This document shows positions 8,269 through 15,893 of a DNA stretch of 64,000 nt, piece after piece. The stretch spans positions 62,001-126,000 of the forward strand of contig NZ_JACESA010000011.1 in NCBI RefSeq assembly GCF_013912065.1, read 5' to 3'. Every line of letters begins with the position of its first letter. Position 1 is the first letter of the stretch. Position numbers and translations under genes: made by a program. The notes below the pieces were generated by a model that made no database searches, had not been told where the DNA came from, and worked only from the letters and a program-made list of their open reading frames with translations. The DNA is from Brevundimonas sp. (GTDB lineage Bacteria; Pseudomonadota; Alphaproteobacteria; Caulobacterales; Caulobacteraceae).

Positions 8269-9771
8269 ATGACCCTTCGCCTCGCCGCCGCCGCGTCCAT
8301 GATCGCCCTGATGGGCGCCGTCCCGGCTTTCGCGCACGAAGGTCACGATCATCATCACCCGGCCCAGCTCCAGCCCGTCTCCCCCCGTGAGACGGCGCCG
8401 ACGGATCAGGCTCGCACATGGCTGGCCGGCGACCACCACGTCCACAGCCGCTACAGCGTCGGCTATACGCCCGACCCCGCCAACCCGGACGCCCCGCCCA
8501 CCCCGGTCATCGCCGGCGACGCCATCTATCCCATCCCTCAGAACGCCCGCATGGCCCATCGTTTCGGCCTGTCCTGGATGGTCTCGACCGACCATGGCGG
8601 CCCCAACCATTCCAAGCTGAACGCCGAACAGGCCTATCCCGAACTGCTGATGGCGCGGCGGGAAATCCCCGACCTGCTGCTCTTCTACGGCATGGAGTTC
8701 GACACCCCCGGCGGCGATCACTCCAGCCTGATCCTGCCCCGCACCGAGGCCGAGCGCGACACCCTGCGCGACCTCGAAAGCCGCTTCGCCAAGCGCGAGC
8801 CCTGGCCCGCCGACCCCGCCCGCGATCAGGAGCCGCGCATGATCGAGGCCCTGCGGGTCATGGACGGCCTGAACGACCGACCGGTCGTGATCGCCAACCA
8901 CCCGTCGCGCTCGGCGACGGGCCTGGGCGAATACGGCCAGTATGATCCGGCCGAGTTGCGCGACTGGAACGACACCGCCCCGCGCGTCGCGGTCGGCATG
9001 GAAGGCGCTCCGGGTCACCAGGCCTCGACCCTGAACGCCGACGGTTCCATCAAGGCCGATGGAATACGCGGCATCTACGGCCGCTCGCCGACCATGGGCG
9101 GTTTCGACCAGATGACGGCGCGGCTGGGCGGCTTCTGGGATTCGATGCTGGGCGAGGGCCGCCGCTGGTGGGTGACCTCGACCTCGGATTCGCACCGCCA
9201 CTATACCGAAGGCGGCGTGGATTTCTGGCCCGGCGAATATTCCAAGACCTATGTCATGGCGCGCCGCGATCATGCCGACGTGCTGGACGGCCTGCGCGAG
9301 GGTCGGGTCTTCGTCACCACAGGCGACCTGATCTCGGAGCTGGACGTCACGGTCGAGGCGGCCGGGCGTACAGCGACCATCGGCGGCGCCCTGGCCGCCC
9401 CGGCGGACCAGCCGGTGGTCGTCGTCATCCGCCTGCGCGACCCCGCCGGCCCCAATGTCTCGGGCAAGGACAGCGCCGTCGCCCGCCTGGACCTGATCGT
9501 CGGCGACGTCACCGGCCCGCGCCCCGACCGCGACGCCGACCACAATCCCTCGACCCGGGTCGAGCGCCGCTTCACCGCCGCCGACTGGACCCGCGACGGC
9601 GAGATCATCACCGTCCGCCACACCCTCCCCGCCTCGACCACGCCCCGCTACATCCGCGTGCGCGGCACGAACGGCGCGGAGCTTGAGCCCACGCCCGACC
9701 CCGCCGGCGAAGACCCCTGGAGCGACCTGTGGTTCTACGCCAACCCGGTGTTCATCACGCCTGAGGGGTGA
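8269..9771 (+). CDS. Secreted PHP-domain metallophosphoesterase (CehA/McbA-like)
   Basis: 500 aa. A signal peptide (residues 1-22, ending VPAFAH) is followed by the His-rich run EGHDHHH. The PHP metal motifs are GDHHVHSRYS near residue 53, STDHGGPNHS near 105, a central NHPSRS and a late STSDSHRHY. This arrangement is that of CehA/McbA-family metallohydrolases, which cleave phosphoesters or carbamate-type esters in the periplasm. The substrate is not predictable. The gene is monocistronic by appearance, with a 314-nt gap before rtcB. Confidence 0.82.
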   Translation: MTLRLAAAASMIALMGAVPAFAHEGHDHHHPAQLQPVSPRETAPTDQARTWLAGDHHVHSRYSVGYTPDPANPDAPPTPVIAGDAIYPIPQNARMAHRFGLSWMVSTDHGGPNHSKLNAEQAYPELLMARREIPDLLLFYGMEFDTPGGDHSSLILPRTEAERDTLRDLESRFAKREPWPADPARDQEPRMIEALRVMDGLNDRPVVIANHPSRSATGLGEYGQYDPAELRDWNDTAPRVAVGMEGAPGHQASTLNADGSIKADGIRGIYGRSPTMGGFDQMTARLGGFWDSMLGEGRRWWVTSTSDSHRHYTEGGVDFWPGEYSKTYVMARRDHADVLDGLREGRVFVTTGDLISELDVTVEAAGRTATIGGALAAPADQPVVVVIRLRDPAGPNVSGKDSAVARLDLIVGDVTGPRPDRDADHNPSTRVERRFTAADWTRDGEIITVRHTLPASTTPRYIRVRGTNGAELEPTPDPAGEDPWSDLWFYANPVFITPEG

Positions 9772-9809
9772 GGGAGAGCGGGGCCTCGGACTGCTCTTCG
9801 CGCGCAGCA

Positions 9810-9825
9810 GGTTGTGCGCACGACC
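9810..9825. promoter_or_regulatory. 16-bp near-perfect palindrome upstream of the rtcB leader ORF
   Basis: GGTTGTGC followed directly by GCACGACC at 9810-9825, one mismatch from perfect dyad symmetry. A tandem TGTAGAG TGTAGAG follows within 15 nt. It lies 40 nt before the 29-codon ORF and may be an operator. Confidence 0.35.
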
Positions 9826-9864
9826 TGTAGAGTGTAGAGCGGCGCCTCCGAAGAAGAGATTTCG

Positions 9865-9954
9865 ATGTCCACCCAATACGTCACCATGAATGCGCCCAAA
9901 GCCTGGGACCGCCTGCCGGTCCAGGGCGAAGGCGTGTGCGTGGAGGGCGCATAG
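9865..9954 (+). CDS. Possible 29-aa leader peptide or small protein upstream of rtcB
   Basis: An ATG at 9865, preceded by the purine-rich AAGAAGAG about 7 nt upstream, opens 29 codons that begin MSTQYVTMNAPKAWDRLP and end at a TAG. No family is recognised. It is followed 33 nt later by a strong hairpin and then by rtcB, an arrangement like a leader peptide with an attenuator or a small gene with its own terminator. Support is limited to the ribosome site and position. Confidence 0.35.
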   Translation: MSTQYVTMNAPKAWDRLPVQGEGVCVEGA

Positions 9955-9986
9955 GGAGATACGGGTCGATCGACTTCGGTTTTCCA

Positions 9987-10019
9987 GAAACCCCTCCTGC
10001 TTCCAGCCGGAGGGGTTTC
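9987..10019 (+). terminator. Strong hairpin between small ORF and rtcB
   Basis: A perfect 11-bp stem: GAAACCCCTCC at 9987-9997 with GGAGGGGTTTC at 10009-10019, loop 11 nt, then TTGC. The T tract is short. It ends 66 nt before the rtcB start and could terminate the upstream transcript or act as an attenuator. Confidence 0.6.
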
Positions 10020-10085
10020 TTGCATCTGCGGATCCCTTTTCGCGCTGGTCCAGAAGGATCACAGCCAGAAAAGGAGACGTCCGCC

Positions 10086-11306
10086 ATGCGTGGCTATGAC
10101 GTGATTGAAACCCCGGACCATGTGCCGATCAAGGCCTGGACCAGAGGCGTGCCCATCGAGGATGCGGCGCTGAAACAGCTGAAGAACGTGGCGTCGCTGC
10201 CGTTCATCCACAAACACGTCGCGGTCATGCCGGACGTGCACTGGGGCATGGGCGCGACTGTGGGCTCGGTGATCCCGACCGTGGGGGCCATCATCCCCGC
10301 CGCCGTGGGTGTGGACATCGGCTGCGGCATGATGGCGGTGCGGACCTCGATCCGCGCCGAACATCTGCCGGATGACCTGTCGGCGATCCGCTCCGCCATC
10401 GAGGCGGCCGTTCCGCACGGCCGCACCGACAACGGCGGGCGCAACGACAAGGGCGCCTGGGCCATCGAGCCGCCGGCCTCGGCGGTCACCCGCTGGGCCG
10501 ATCTGAAGGCGGGTTATGACGCCGTGGTGGAAAAACACCCCAAGGCGGCGCACCCGCGCGGCTTCGGCCACCTGGGCACCCTGGGTACGGGCAACCACTT
10601 CATCGAGCTGTGCCTCGACGAAGCGGGCGATGTCTGGGTGATGCTGCACTCTGGTTCGCGCGGCGTGGGTAACCGGTTCGGGACCTATTTCATCGAACGG
10701 GCCAAGCACGAGATGCGCCGCTGGCACATCAATCTGCCGGACCAGGACTTGGCCTATTTCCCGGAAGGGACGGACGGCTTCGTCGATTACGTCCGGGCGG
10801 TGTCGTGGGCGCAGAAATACGCGCGCGCCAACCGCGAGGTGATGATGGACAGCGTGCTCGGGGTGCTGAAGGCCTTCTGGCCGGATCTGGAAACGACGCA
10901 GGAGGCGGTGAACTGCCACCACAACTACGTCTCGAAGGAGAAGCATTTCGGCAAGGACGTCTTCCTGACCCGCAAGGGGGCGGTGTCGGCAAAGGACGGC
11001 GAGCTGGGCATCATTCCCGGCTCTATGGGGGCGAAATCCTTCATCGTGCGCGGCAAGGGCAATGCGGAATCGTTCTGCACCTGCTCGCACGGCGCCGGTC
11101 GGGCCATGAGCCGGACCGAGGCCAAGCGCCGCTTCACGATCGAGGATCACGTCCGCGCCACCGAAGGCGTGGAATGCCGCAAGGACGCCGAGGTGATCGA
11201 CGAAACCCCGATGGCCTATAAGGACATCGACGCGGTCATCGCGGCCCAGACCGACCTGATCGAGGTCGTGCACACCCTGCGTCAGGTGGTGTGCGTCAAG
11301 GGATGA
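10086..11306 (+). CDS. rtcB: RNA-splicing ligase RtcB
   Basis: 406 aa. RtcB joins RNA 2',3'-cyclic phosphate (or 3'-phosphate) ends to 5'-OH ends using GTP and Mn2+, in tRNA or RNA repair. The metal-binding segment GVDIGCGMMAV holds Asp77 and Cys80. Further motifs are GTLGTGNHFIE, HSGSRGVGN and the guanylylation motif CSHGAGRAMSR with His335. The start at 10086 is set by AAAAGGAGA 8 nt upstream; the frame is open further upstream but that part would run through the hairpin. No archease or RtcR gene is adjacent, which is common for short RtcB forms. Confidence 0.95.
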   Translation: MRGYDVIETPDHVPIKAWTRGVPIEDAALKQLKNVASLPFIHKHVAVMPDVHWGMGATVGSVIPTVGAIIPAAVGVDIGCGMMAVRTSIRAEHLPDDLSAIRSAIEAAVPHGRTDNGGRNDKGAWAIEPPASAVTRWADLKAGYDAVVEKHPKAAHPRGFGHLGTLGTGNHFIELCLDEAGDVWVMLHSGSRGVGNRFGTYFIERAKHEMRRWHINLPDQDLAYFPEGTDGFVDYVRAVSWAQKYARANREVMMDSVLGVLKAFWPDLETTQEAVNCHHNYVSKEKHFGKDVFLTRKGAVSAKDGELGIIPGSMGAKSFIVRGKGNAESFCTCSHGAGRAMSRTEAKRRFTIEDHVRATEGVECRKDAEVIDETPMAYKDIDAVIAAQTDLIEVVHTLRQVVCVKG

Positions 11307-11310
11307 CGGG

Positions 11311-11340
11311 AGCCGGTTCCGCCGCAGGGTGGGGCCGGCT
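11311..11340 (+). terminator. Terminator after rtcB
   Basis: AGCCGGTTCC (11311-11320) pairs with GGGGCCGGCT (11331-11340) with two G-U pairs, 10-nt loop, followed by TTTCGTCGTT. It starts 5 nt after the rtcB stop. Confidence 0.6.
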
Positions 11341-11355
11341 TTCGTCGTTCTGAGC

Positions 11356-11982
11356 TTAGTGAACCGTGGCGAACGGCTCCGCTTCGGTCTCCCAACGCCG
11401 TCCACCTGGGTGCATCAAAGCCGTATATGTCGAAAGCGGCTCCCCCGTCAGATCCAGAAGCGAAGCTATGCGCGTCGTCTCGGCCTTCAGCATGGCCTCC
11501 AGACCATCCCATTCAGCCGCAATGTCGTGGGCATCCGCGTGATGCGTCAATCGAACCCGCCCCTGGTCGTCGATGATAAAAACTCCGCGTGAGGACCAGC
11601 CGACCGCTCCGCCGATAACCATCTGCCCCTCACCCATTCCGGCAGGTCTTCCGATGAGATTTCCGTAGTCGATGCTTATAGGCTGTCCCGCGTCAGGCCC
11701 TACCGACCGATCCATACTGTGGATCACGCCGTAGAGATTGAGACCCACAAATCTAAGACCGTTGGCGGCGGTCTCCAGGAAGCGTGTGTAATCATTGCGA
11801 GAACAGTTCGCTCCGGACAACCAGCTGTTCAGATCGCCGGCGGCCAATGGGTCGTAAAGCCGCGCCATATAGGCGAACGGTCCGACATGAGGTTGCGGCC
11901 TCAAGAGGTCGCCACCGGCAACCCGCCGAGGCGGTTCGCCGAGAAGATCAGCAAACCAGTTCAGAAGCGCAGGCCGGTGCAA
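11356..11982 (-). CDS. Hypothetical protein, SMI1/KNR4 (SUKH)-like
   Basis: 208 aa from a TTG start with GGGGG a few bases upstream. The central stretch NDYTRFLETAANGLRFVGLN followed by LYGV has the spacing of the SMI1/KNR4 (SUKH) superfamily (aromatic-x-x-FL-x-x-x-x-NG then LYG), and the second half (IGGAVGWSSRGVFIIDDQGR) fits the same fold. SUKH proteins include contact-dependent toxin immunity proteins, but no toxin is nearby. It starts 9 nt after the HxlR gene on the same strand and is probably co-transcribed with it. Base composition is slightly lower in GC than its neighbours. The family call is tentative. Confidence 0.55.
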   Translation of the reverse strand: MHRPALLNWFADLLGEPPRRVAGGDLLRPQPHVGPFAYMARLYDPLAAGDLNSWLSGANCSRNDYTRFLETAANGLRFVGLNLYGVIHSMDRSVGPDAGQPISIDYGNLIGRPAGMGEGQMVIGGAVGWSSRGVFIIDDQGRVRLTHHADAHDIAAEWDGLEAMLKAETTRIASLLDLTGEPLSTYTALMHPGGRRWETEAEPFATVH

Positions 11983-11991
11983 GCGAGCCCC

Positions 11992-12483
11992 CTAAGCCGC
12001 CTCTTCCTTCGGCATCACATCCCCCACCGTCGGCCGGTTCTCGGACCGCGTCAGCAGGATGTCCCGCGGCTTGACGATCTCGTTGCAGCAGCCGCAGGCG
12101 ATGCGGGGGGTCAGGGTGTGGCCGCAGGTCTTGTGGATCATGTCGATGCCGCTGTCGGTGTCGCCATAGACGTGTTTGGCGCCCCAGCCGTGCAGGGTCA
12201 CCAGAACGCCGTACAGATCCTTGCCCTTGGCGGTCAGCACATATTCGTTGCGCGGCGGGCGTTCGGAATAGAGCCGCGGCTCCAGCACCCCGTGCAGGAC
12301 CAGGCTTTTCAGCCGCGCGGCCAGGACATTGCGCGCCACGCCCAGATTTTCCTGCCACTGTTCGAACCGGCTGACCCCGTTGAAGGCGTCGCGGATGACC
12401 AGCAGGGTCCACGGGTCGCCGATCACCTCCAATGTGGCGGCGATGGAGCAGCTTTGGCGGCTGTAGTCGGCGGTGCGTCCCAT
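11992..12483 (-). CDS. HxlR family winged-HTH transcriptional regulator
   Basis: 163 aa. The HxlR core starts at CSIAATLEVIGDPWTLLVIR and continues through RFEQWQENLGVARNVLAARL, LVLHGVLEPRLYSERPPRNE and YVLTAKGKDL. After it comes a Cys-rich tail, HKTCGHTLTPRIACGCC, which could bind a metal or sense thiols. The ATG at 12483 is chosen because the HxlR domain begins right after it; a longer frame upstream would run through the operator-like repeats. Three TTGGCAA elements lie 29-79 nt upstream, so autoregulation and control of the divergent thioesterase gene at 12664 are likely. Confidence 0.9.
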   Translation of the reverse strand: MGRTADYSRQSCSIAATLEVIGDPWTLLVIRDAFNGVSRFEQWQENLGVARNVLAARLKSLVLHGVLEPRLYSERPPRNEYVLTAKGKDLYGVLVTLHGWGAKHVYGDTDSGIDMIHKTCGHTLTPRIACGCCNEIVKPRDILLTRSENRPTVGDVMPKEEAA

Positions 12484-12511
12484 GCGACGAAAGTGACCCC
12501 GCGTCAGCCGG

Positions 12512-12562
12512 TTGGCAAGAGGGTTGCCAATCCGAACCCAGTAGGTCAGTCTTGTTTGGCAA
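12512..12562. promoter_or_regulatory. Candidate HxlR operator: inverted repeat plus third half-site
   Basis: TTGGCAA at 12512-12518 and its inverted copy TTGCCAA at 12524-12530 form a perfect dyad with a 5-bp spacer; a third TTGGCAA lies at 12556-12562. All are between the HxlR gene and the divergent thioesterase gene. The regularity and position make an operator likely. Confidence 0.6.
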
Positions 12563-12570
12563 CGGACATG

Positions 12571-12586
12571 CGAACCTCCCGGTTCG
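12571..12586. promoter_or_regulatory. Second inverted repeat in the HxlR-thioesterase intergenic region
   Basis: CGAACC (12571-12576), TCCC, GGTTCG (12581-12586): a perfect 6-bp dyad, 78 nt before the thioesterase start. Unknown role; could be another regulator site or a small RNA hairpin. Confidence 0.35.
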
Positions 12587-12663
12587 TCTTCCTTGTTCCT
12601 AATGACTGGCGGAAGGTCGTTTTGGCCTTCCGCCCTTCTTTCGCCTGACGCAGGATCGCGCCC

Positions 12664-13521
12664 ATGGCCCCCATGACCCCGCCTGTTTCGCTCGACGCCG
12701 CCCTGGCGTTCCGCACCCTGGACGACGGCGGCCTGTCCGCGCCCGTGCCGGGACATTTCTCCAACGGCCCGTCAGGCCTGGCGCCGGAAAAGGGCTTCCC
12801 CTTCGGCGGCCTGCTGGCGGCCCTGTGCGCCCAGGCCATGCGTGAAGGCCTGGCCCTGACCGCGCCGCTGCGCAGCCTGTCGGTCCAGTACCTGTCGGCC
12901 GCACGGTTCGGCGACCCGGTCGATTTCCGCCCCCGGCTGCTGCGGGGCGGCCGCAATGTCGTCTATGCGGCGGTCGAGGCCGAGCAGGACGGGCGGATGA
13001 CCCACCACGCCACCGGAACCTACGGCCTGAACGCGGATACGCCCCCGCTGACGCCGCTGCACCTGCCGCCGCCCCCGCTGGAGAGTTTGGATCCAAAGGC
13101 CACGATCTACGGCCCCATGTCGCCCCATTTCGCCCAGCATGTCGAATACCGGTTCGACGGCGGTCCGAACATTCTCGGCGGCAACGCGGGCAAGCCTGTC
13201 GTCGAGCGCACCTGGATGCGGATGGCGGACCGGCGTCCGCTGGACGAGGTCGGCCTTTGCTATCTGCTGGACGCCCTCTATCCGCCCGCCTGGACCGCCT
13301 CGTCCACGCCGACGCCCATGACCACCGTGGACTTGCGCATAGACATCCTGACCGACCCGACGCCCCGGACGGCGCCCGACGGCTGGGCCTTCTTCGAGTT
13401 TCGGATGCTGGACCTGGGCCTGGGCTGGACGGTGGACGAAGCCGCCGCCTGGGGCGTCGACGGAACGCCGCTGGCGATCTCGCGACAGCGGCGCAAACTG
13501 CTGCCGCAGCGGGGCGCCTGA
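12664..13521 (+). CDS. Acyl-CoA thioesterase, TesB-like double hotdog protein
   Basis: 285 aa. The N-terminal half carries FSNGPSGLAPEKGFPFGGLL and LRSLSVQYLSAARFGDPVDF, typical of the first hotdog of TesB/thioesterase-like superfamily proteins. The second half ends with WAFFEFRMLDLGLGWTVDEA and LAISRQRRKLLP, the second hotdog signature. Such proteins hydrolyse acyl-CoA in the cytoplasm; chain-length preference is not readable. It is divergent from the HxlR regulator and may be its target. The GC content is typical of the region. Confidence 0.8.
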   Translation: MAPMTPPVSLDAALAFRTLDDGGLSAPVPGHFSNGPSGLAPEKGFPFGGLLAALCAQAMREGLALTAPLRSLSVQYLSAARFGDPVDFRPRLLRGGRNVVYAAVEAEQDGRMTHHATGTYGLNADTPPLTPLHLPPPPLESLDPKATIYGPMSPHFAQHVEYRFDGGPNILGGNAGKPVVERTWMRMADRRPLDEVGLCYLLDALYPPAWTASSTPTPMTTVDLRIDILTDPTPRTAPDGWAFFEFRMLDLGLGWTVDEAAAWGVDGTPLAISRQRRKLLPQRGA

Positions 13522-13578
13522 AGTCAGCCTCCGTTCACCCTTATGTGCGACTATCCCAAATCTCTGGAGTCGTCTCTC

Positions 13579-13857
13579 ATGCGTCGTCGAAATCCCCTCT
13601 TCCGCGTCGCTCAAATCGTCATCGTCGCGACGGGCTGTCTGATGCTTCAGGCCTGCCTGGCCGGCGCCGTCGTCGGCGGAACCGCCGCCGTGGTTGGCGG
13701 CACGGCCAAGGCCACCGGCGCGGTCGTCGGCGCGGGCTTCGACGCCGTCACCACCTCCGACGAGGAAACCCGCGCCCGCCGCGAACGCGAACAGCGCGAC
13801 TACGAACGCCAGCAACGCCGCTGCGAACAACGCCAACGCCAGGGCAAGACCTGCTGA
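13579..13857 (+). CDS. Small lipoprotein with Gly/Ala-rich segment and basic tail
   Basis: 92 aa from ATG 13579; an earlier ATG at 13543 would add twelve residues before the signal sequence and is less likely. The signal peptide ends in the lipobox LQAC. It is followed by a Gly/Ala/Val-rich segment (GAVVGGTAAVVGGTAKATG) of glycine-zipper type, then a highly charged Glu/Arg/Gln helix ending in Cys. It is probably anchored in the outer membrane; the function is unknown. It stands between a thioesterase and an alpha/beta hydrolase gene without tight coupling. Confidence 0.7.
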   Translation: MRRRNPLFRVAQIVIVATGCLMLQACLAGAVVGGTAAVVGGTAKATGAVVGAGFDAVTTSDEETRARREREQRDYERQQRRCEQRQRQGKTC

Positions 13858-13923
13858 TCGCCGGAGCCCCAAAGTCTCTCGCCCCTCGCGGAGACGGAGG
13901 CGGTTTCGTGCTACGGTCCTGAC

Positions 13924-14616
13924 ATGACCCCGACCATCCTGATCCCCGGTCTCGCCTGCACGGCCGAAATGTTTACGTCCCAGACCGTCGCCCTTTGGCC
14001 GCACGGCCCGGTCACCGTGGCCTCGACGCTCGAGGGCGACACCATCGCCGCCATGGCCGCCGCCATCCTGCGCGACGCCCCGCCGCGCTTCGCGCTCGGC
14101 GGCATCTCCATGGGCGGCTATATCGCCATGGAGATTCTGCGCCAGGCGCCCGAGCGGGTCATCAAACTGGCCCTGCTAGACACCTCGGCCCGCGCCGACA
14201 CGCCCGAGCAGATCGACGCGCGACGTCTGCTGATCGAACGGGTCGGGAACGGCGAACTGGAGGCCGTCCTGGCCCAGGTCACGCCCAACCTGCTTCATCC
14301 CGACCATCGCGACCGTCAGGACCTGATCGACACCCAGATCCGCATGGGCCGCGACGTCGGACCGGACGGCTTCATCCGCCAGGAGGCCGCAATCACCAAG
14401 CGGATCGACTCGCGTCCATACCTTGCAGACATCAAGGTTCCGACCCTGGTCCTGGTCGGCGACCGTGACCCGCTGACCCCGCCGGACCGCGCTCAAGAAA
14501 TAGCCGCCGCCATCCCTGGCGCCGACCTCGTCGTCATCCCCGACTGCGGCCATGCCTCTACCCTGGAACAGCCCGAAGCGGTCAGCGCCGCCTTGGTGGA
14601 GTGGGTCTCCGCCTGA
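13924..14616 (+). CDS. Alpha/beta hydrolase
   Basis: 230 aa. The fold and triad are clear: nucleophile elbow GGISMGGY with Ser62, acid Asp182 in VGDRDPLTPP and base His210 in DCGHASTLEQP. The oxyanion region IPGLACTAEMF lies near the N-terminus. These small single-domain hydrolases (MhpC/BioH-like) act on esters or related bonds; the substrate cannot be inferred. The ATG follows 66 nt after the lipoprotein gene. Confidence 0.88.
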   Translation: MTPTILIPGLACTAEMFTSQTVALWPHGPVTVASTLEGDTIAAMAAAILRDAPPRFALGGISMGGYIAMEILRQAPERVIKLALLDTSARADTPEQIDARRLLIERVGNGELEAVLAQVTPNLLHPDHRDRQDLIDTQIRMGRDVGPDGFIRQEAAITKRIDSRPYLADIKVPTLVLVGDRDPLTPPDRAQEIAAAIPGADLVVIPDCGHASTLEQPEAVSAALVEWVSA

Positions 14617-14728
14617 GGCGCTCCGTCGGCTGCAGCCCCGGCAATGACGACCGCTTTCGATTTAATCGATTGCACCCTCGCGTTGTCTGCGGATATCCAG
14701 AGCAGGGGATACAGTAGGGGGAAGCGTT

Positions 14729-15892
14729 TTGACCGACATCACCGAAGACGCGCCGACGCCGGCGCGTCCACTTCATGACGCCTTGGGTCCGATCTCCGAT
14801 CCCGACGAAGGCGCCGAAACCCTGGTCTTCTCCACCACGCTCCAGCCGTCGAAATTTCTGGGCCTCAGCCTGAAGAACGGCCTGCTGAACCTCGTGACCC
14901 TGACCCTCTGGCGGTTCTGGGGCAAGACCGAGGTGCGCCGCCGCATCTGGAGCGGCGTCCGGCTGAATGACGAGGCCTTCGAATACACCGGGCGCGGCGT
15001 CGAACTGTTCGTCGGCTTCCTGCTGGCCCTCGTCGTGCTCGGCCTTCCCTTCCTGCTGATCGTCTTCGCGGTGCAGTTCAACCAGCCGGGGCTGGCGGCC
15101 GTCATCATCTTCCCCTTCTACATGTTCCTCTACTGGCTGTGGGGCTTCGGCGTCTTCAGCGCCTTCCGCTACATGGCCAGCCGCACGACCTGGCGCGGCA
15201 TCCGCTTCCGGCTGACCGGATCGGCCAGCGGCTACGGCCTCCGCTTCCTCGGCTATCTTTGGCTCTCGGGATTCACCCTTGGTTGGTTCTGGCCTGCGGC
15301 GGAACGCAAGTTGGCGGCGTCTCTGTGGGACGGCCTGCGCTTCGGAGACCGCAAACTGACCTTCCGTGTGGGTCGCGCGGAGAGCGAGAGCGTCTATGGT
15401 CCTTACGCTATCGGCTGGTTCGGCACCGTTGCGGGCTATGTTTTACTGATCGTCGTCATCGGCGGAGTGATCGCTGGCTTCAGTTACGCCGGGCTGCTGC
15501 CGGAACCCGGATCCGGCGCACCGCCGGACGTCATGATCATCGTCGGCGTCTACGGCGTCATGGCGCTGCTCGCCCCGATCTTCCTGCTGGTGTGGGCGCC
15601 CTATCAGGCGGCCATGCTGCGCTCGATCGCCAAGGGGGTGTCGATGGACGGCGCGGACTTGACCCTGGACGTCAAGGCTCTCCCCCTGTGGTGGCTGACG
15701 GTCAGCAACCTGTTCCTGATCATCATCACCCTGGGCTTCCTCATGCCCTGGGCCCAGGCGCGGACAGCGCGTTTCCTGATCCAGCGGCTGAAGTCGACCG
15801 GCAAGGCCAAGGTCGGTCTGGCGCATCAGACCGGCCGCGGCCCGGGATCGGGCGAAGGCCTGGCCGACGCCTTCGGCTTCTCGGCCATCTGA
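14729..15892 (+). CDS. DUF898 (YjgN-like) multi-pass membrane protein
   Basis: 387 aa from a TTG start with AGGGGGAAG about 6 nt upstream. The frame has repeated membrane segments, for example GFLLALVVLGLPFLLIVFAV, IIFPFYMFLYWLWGFGVFSA and GYVLLIVVIGGVIAGF, and the YjgN-type motif FSAFRYMASRTTWRGIRFRL. The family is an inner-membrane protein of unknown function. It ends 1 nt before the M48 protease gene, a pairing seen in other proteobacteria and suggesting a shared envelope role. About 110 nt upstream hold no gene. Confidence 0.88.
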   Translation: MTDITEDAPTPARPLHDALGPISDPDEGAETLVFSTTLQPSKFLGLSLKNGLLNLVTLTLWRFWGKTEVRRRIWSGVRLNDEAFEYTGRGVELFVGFLLALVVLGLPFLLIVFAVQFNQPGLAAVIIFPFYMFLYWLWGFGVFSAFRYMASRTTWRGIRFRLTGSASGYGLRFLGYLWLSGFTLGWFWPAAERKLAASLWDGLRFGDRKLTFRVGRAESESVYGPYAIGWFGTVAGYVLLIVVIGGVIAGFSYAGLLPEPGSGAPPDVMIIVGVYGVMALLAPIFLLVWAPYQAAMLRSIAKGVSMDGADLTLDVKALPLWWLTVSNLFLIIITLGFLMPWAQARTARFLIQRLKSTGKAKVGLAHQTGRGPGSGEGLADAFGFSAI

Positions 15893-15893
15893 G

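Noticed and set aside
7372-10062. A very long open frame on the minus strand through the WYL and PHP genes
   Set aside because: It is the antisense shadow of the real genes with GC-rich codons, Arg/Gly/Ala-rich, without domains; the plus-strand PHP gene and minus-strand WYL gene have clear families.
9936-10085. N-terminal extension of rtcB from an upstream ATG at 9936
   Set aside because: It would run through the 11-bp hairpin and lacks family similarity; AAAAGGAGA fits the ATG at 10086.
12484-12756. Longer HxlR start upstream of 12483
   Set aside because: It would cover the operator-like repeats and lacks HxlR similarity.
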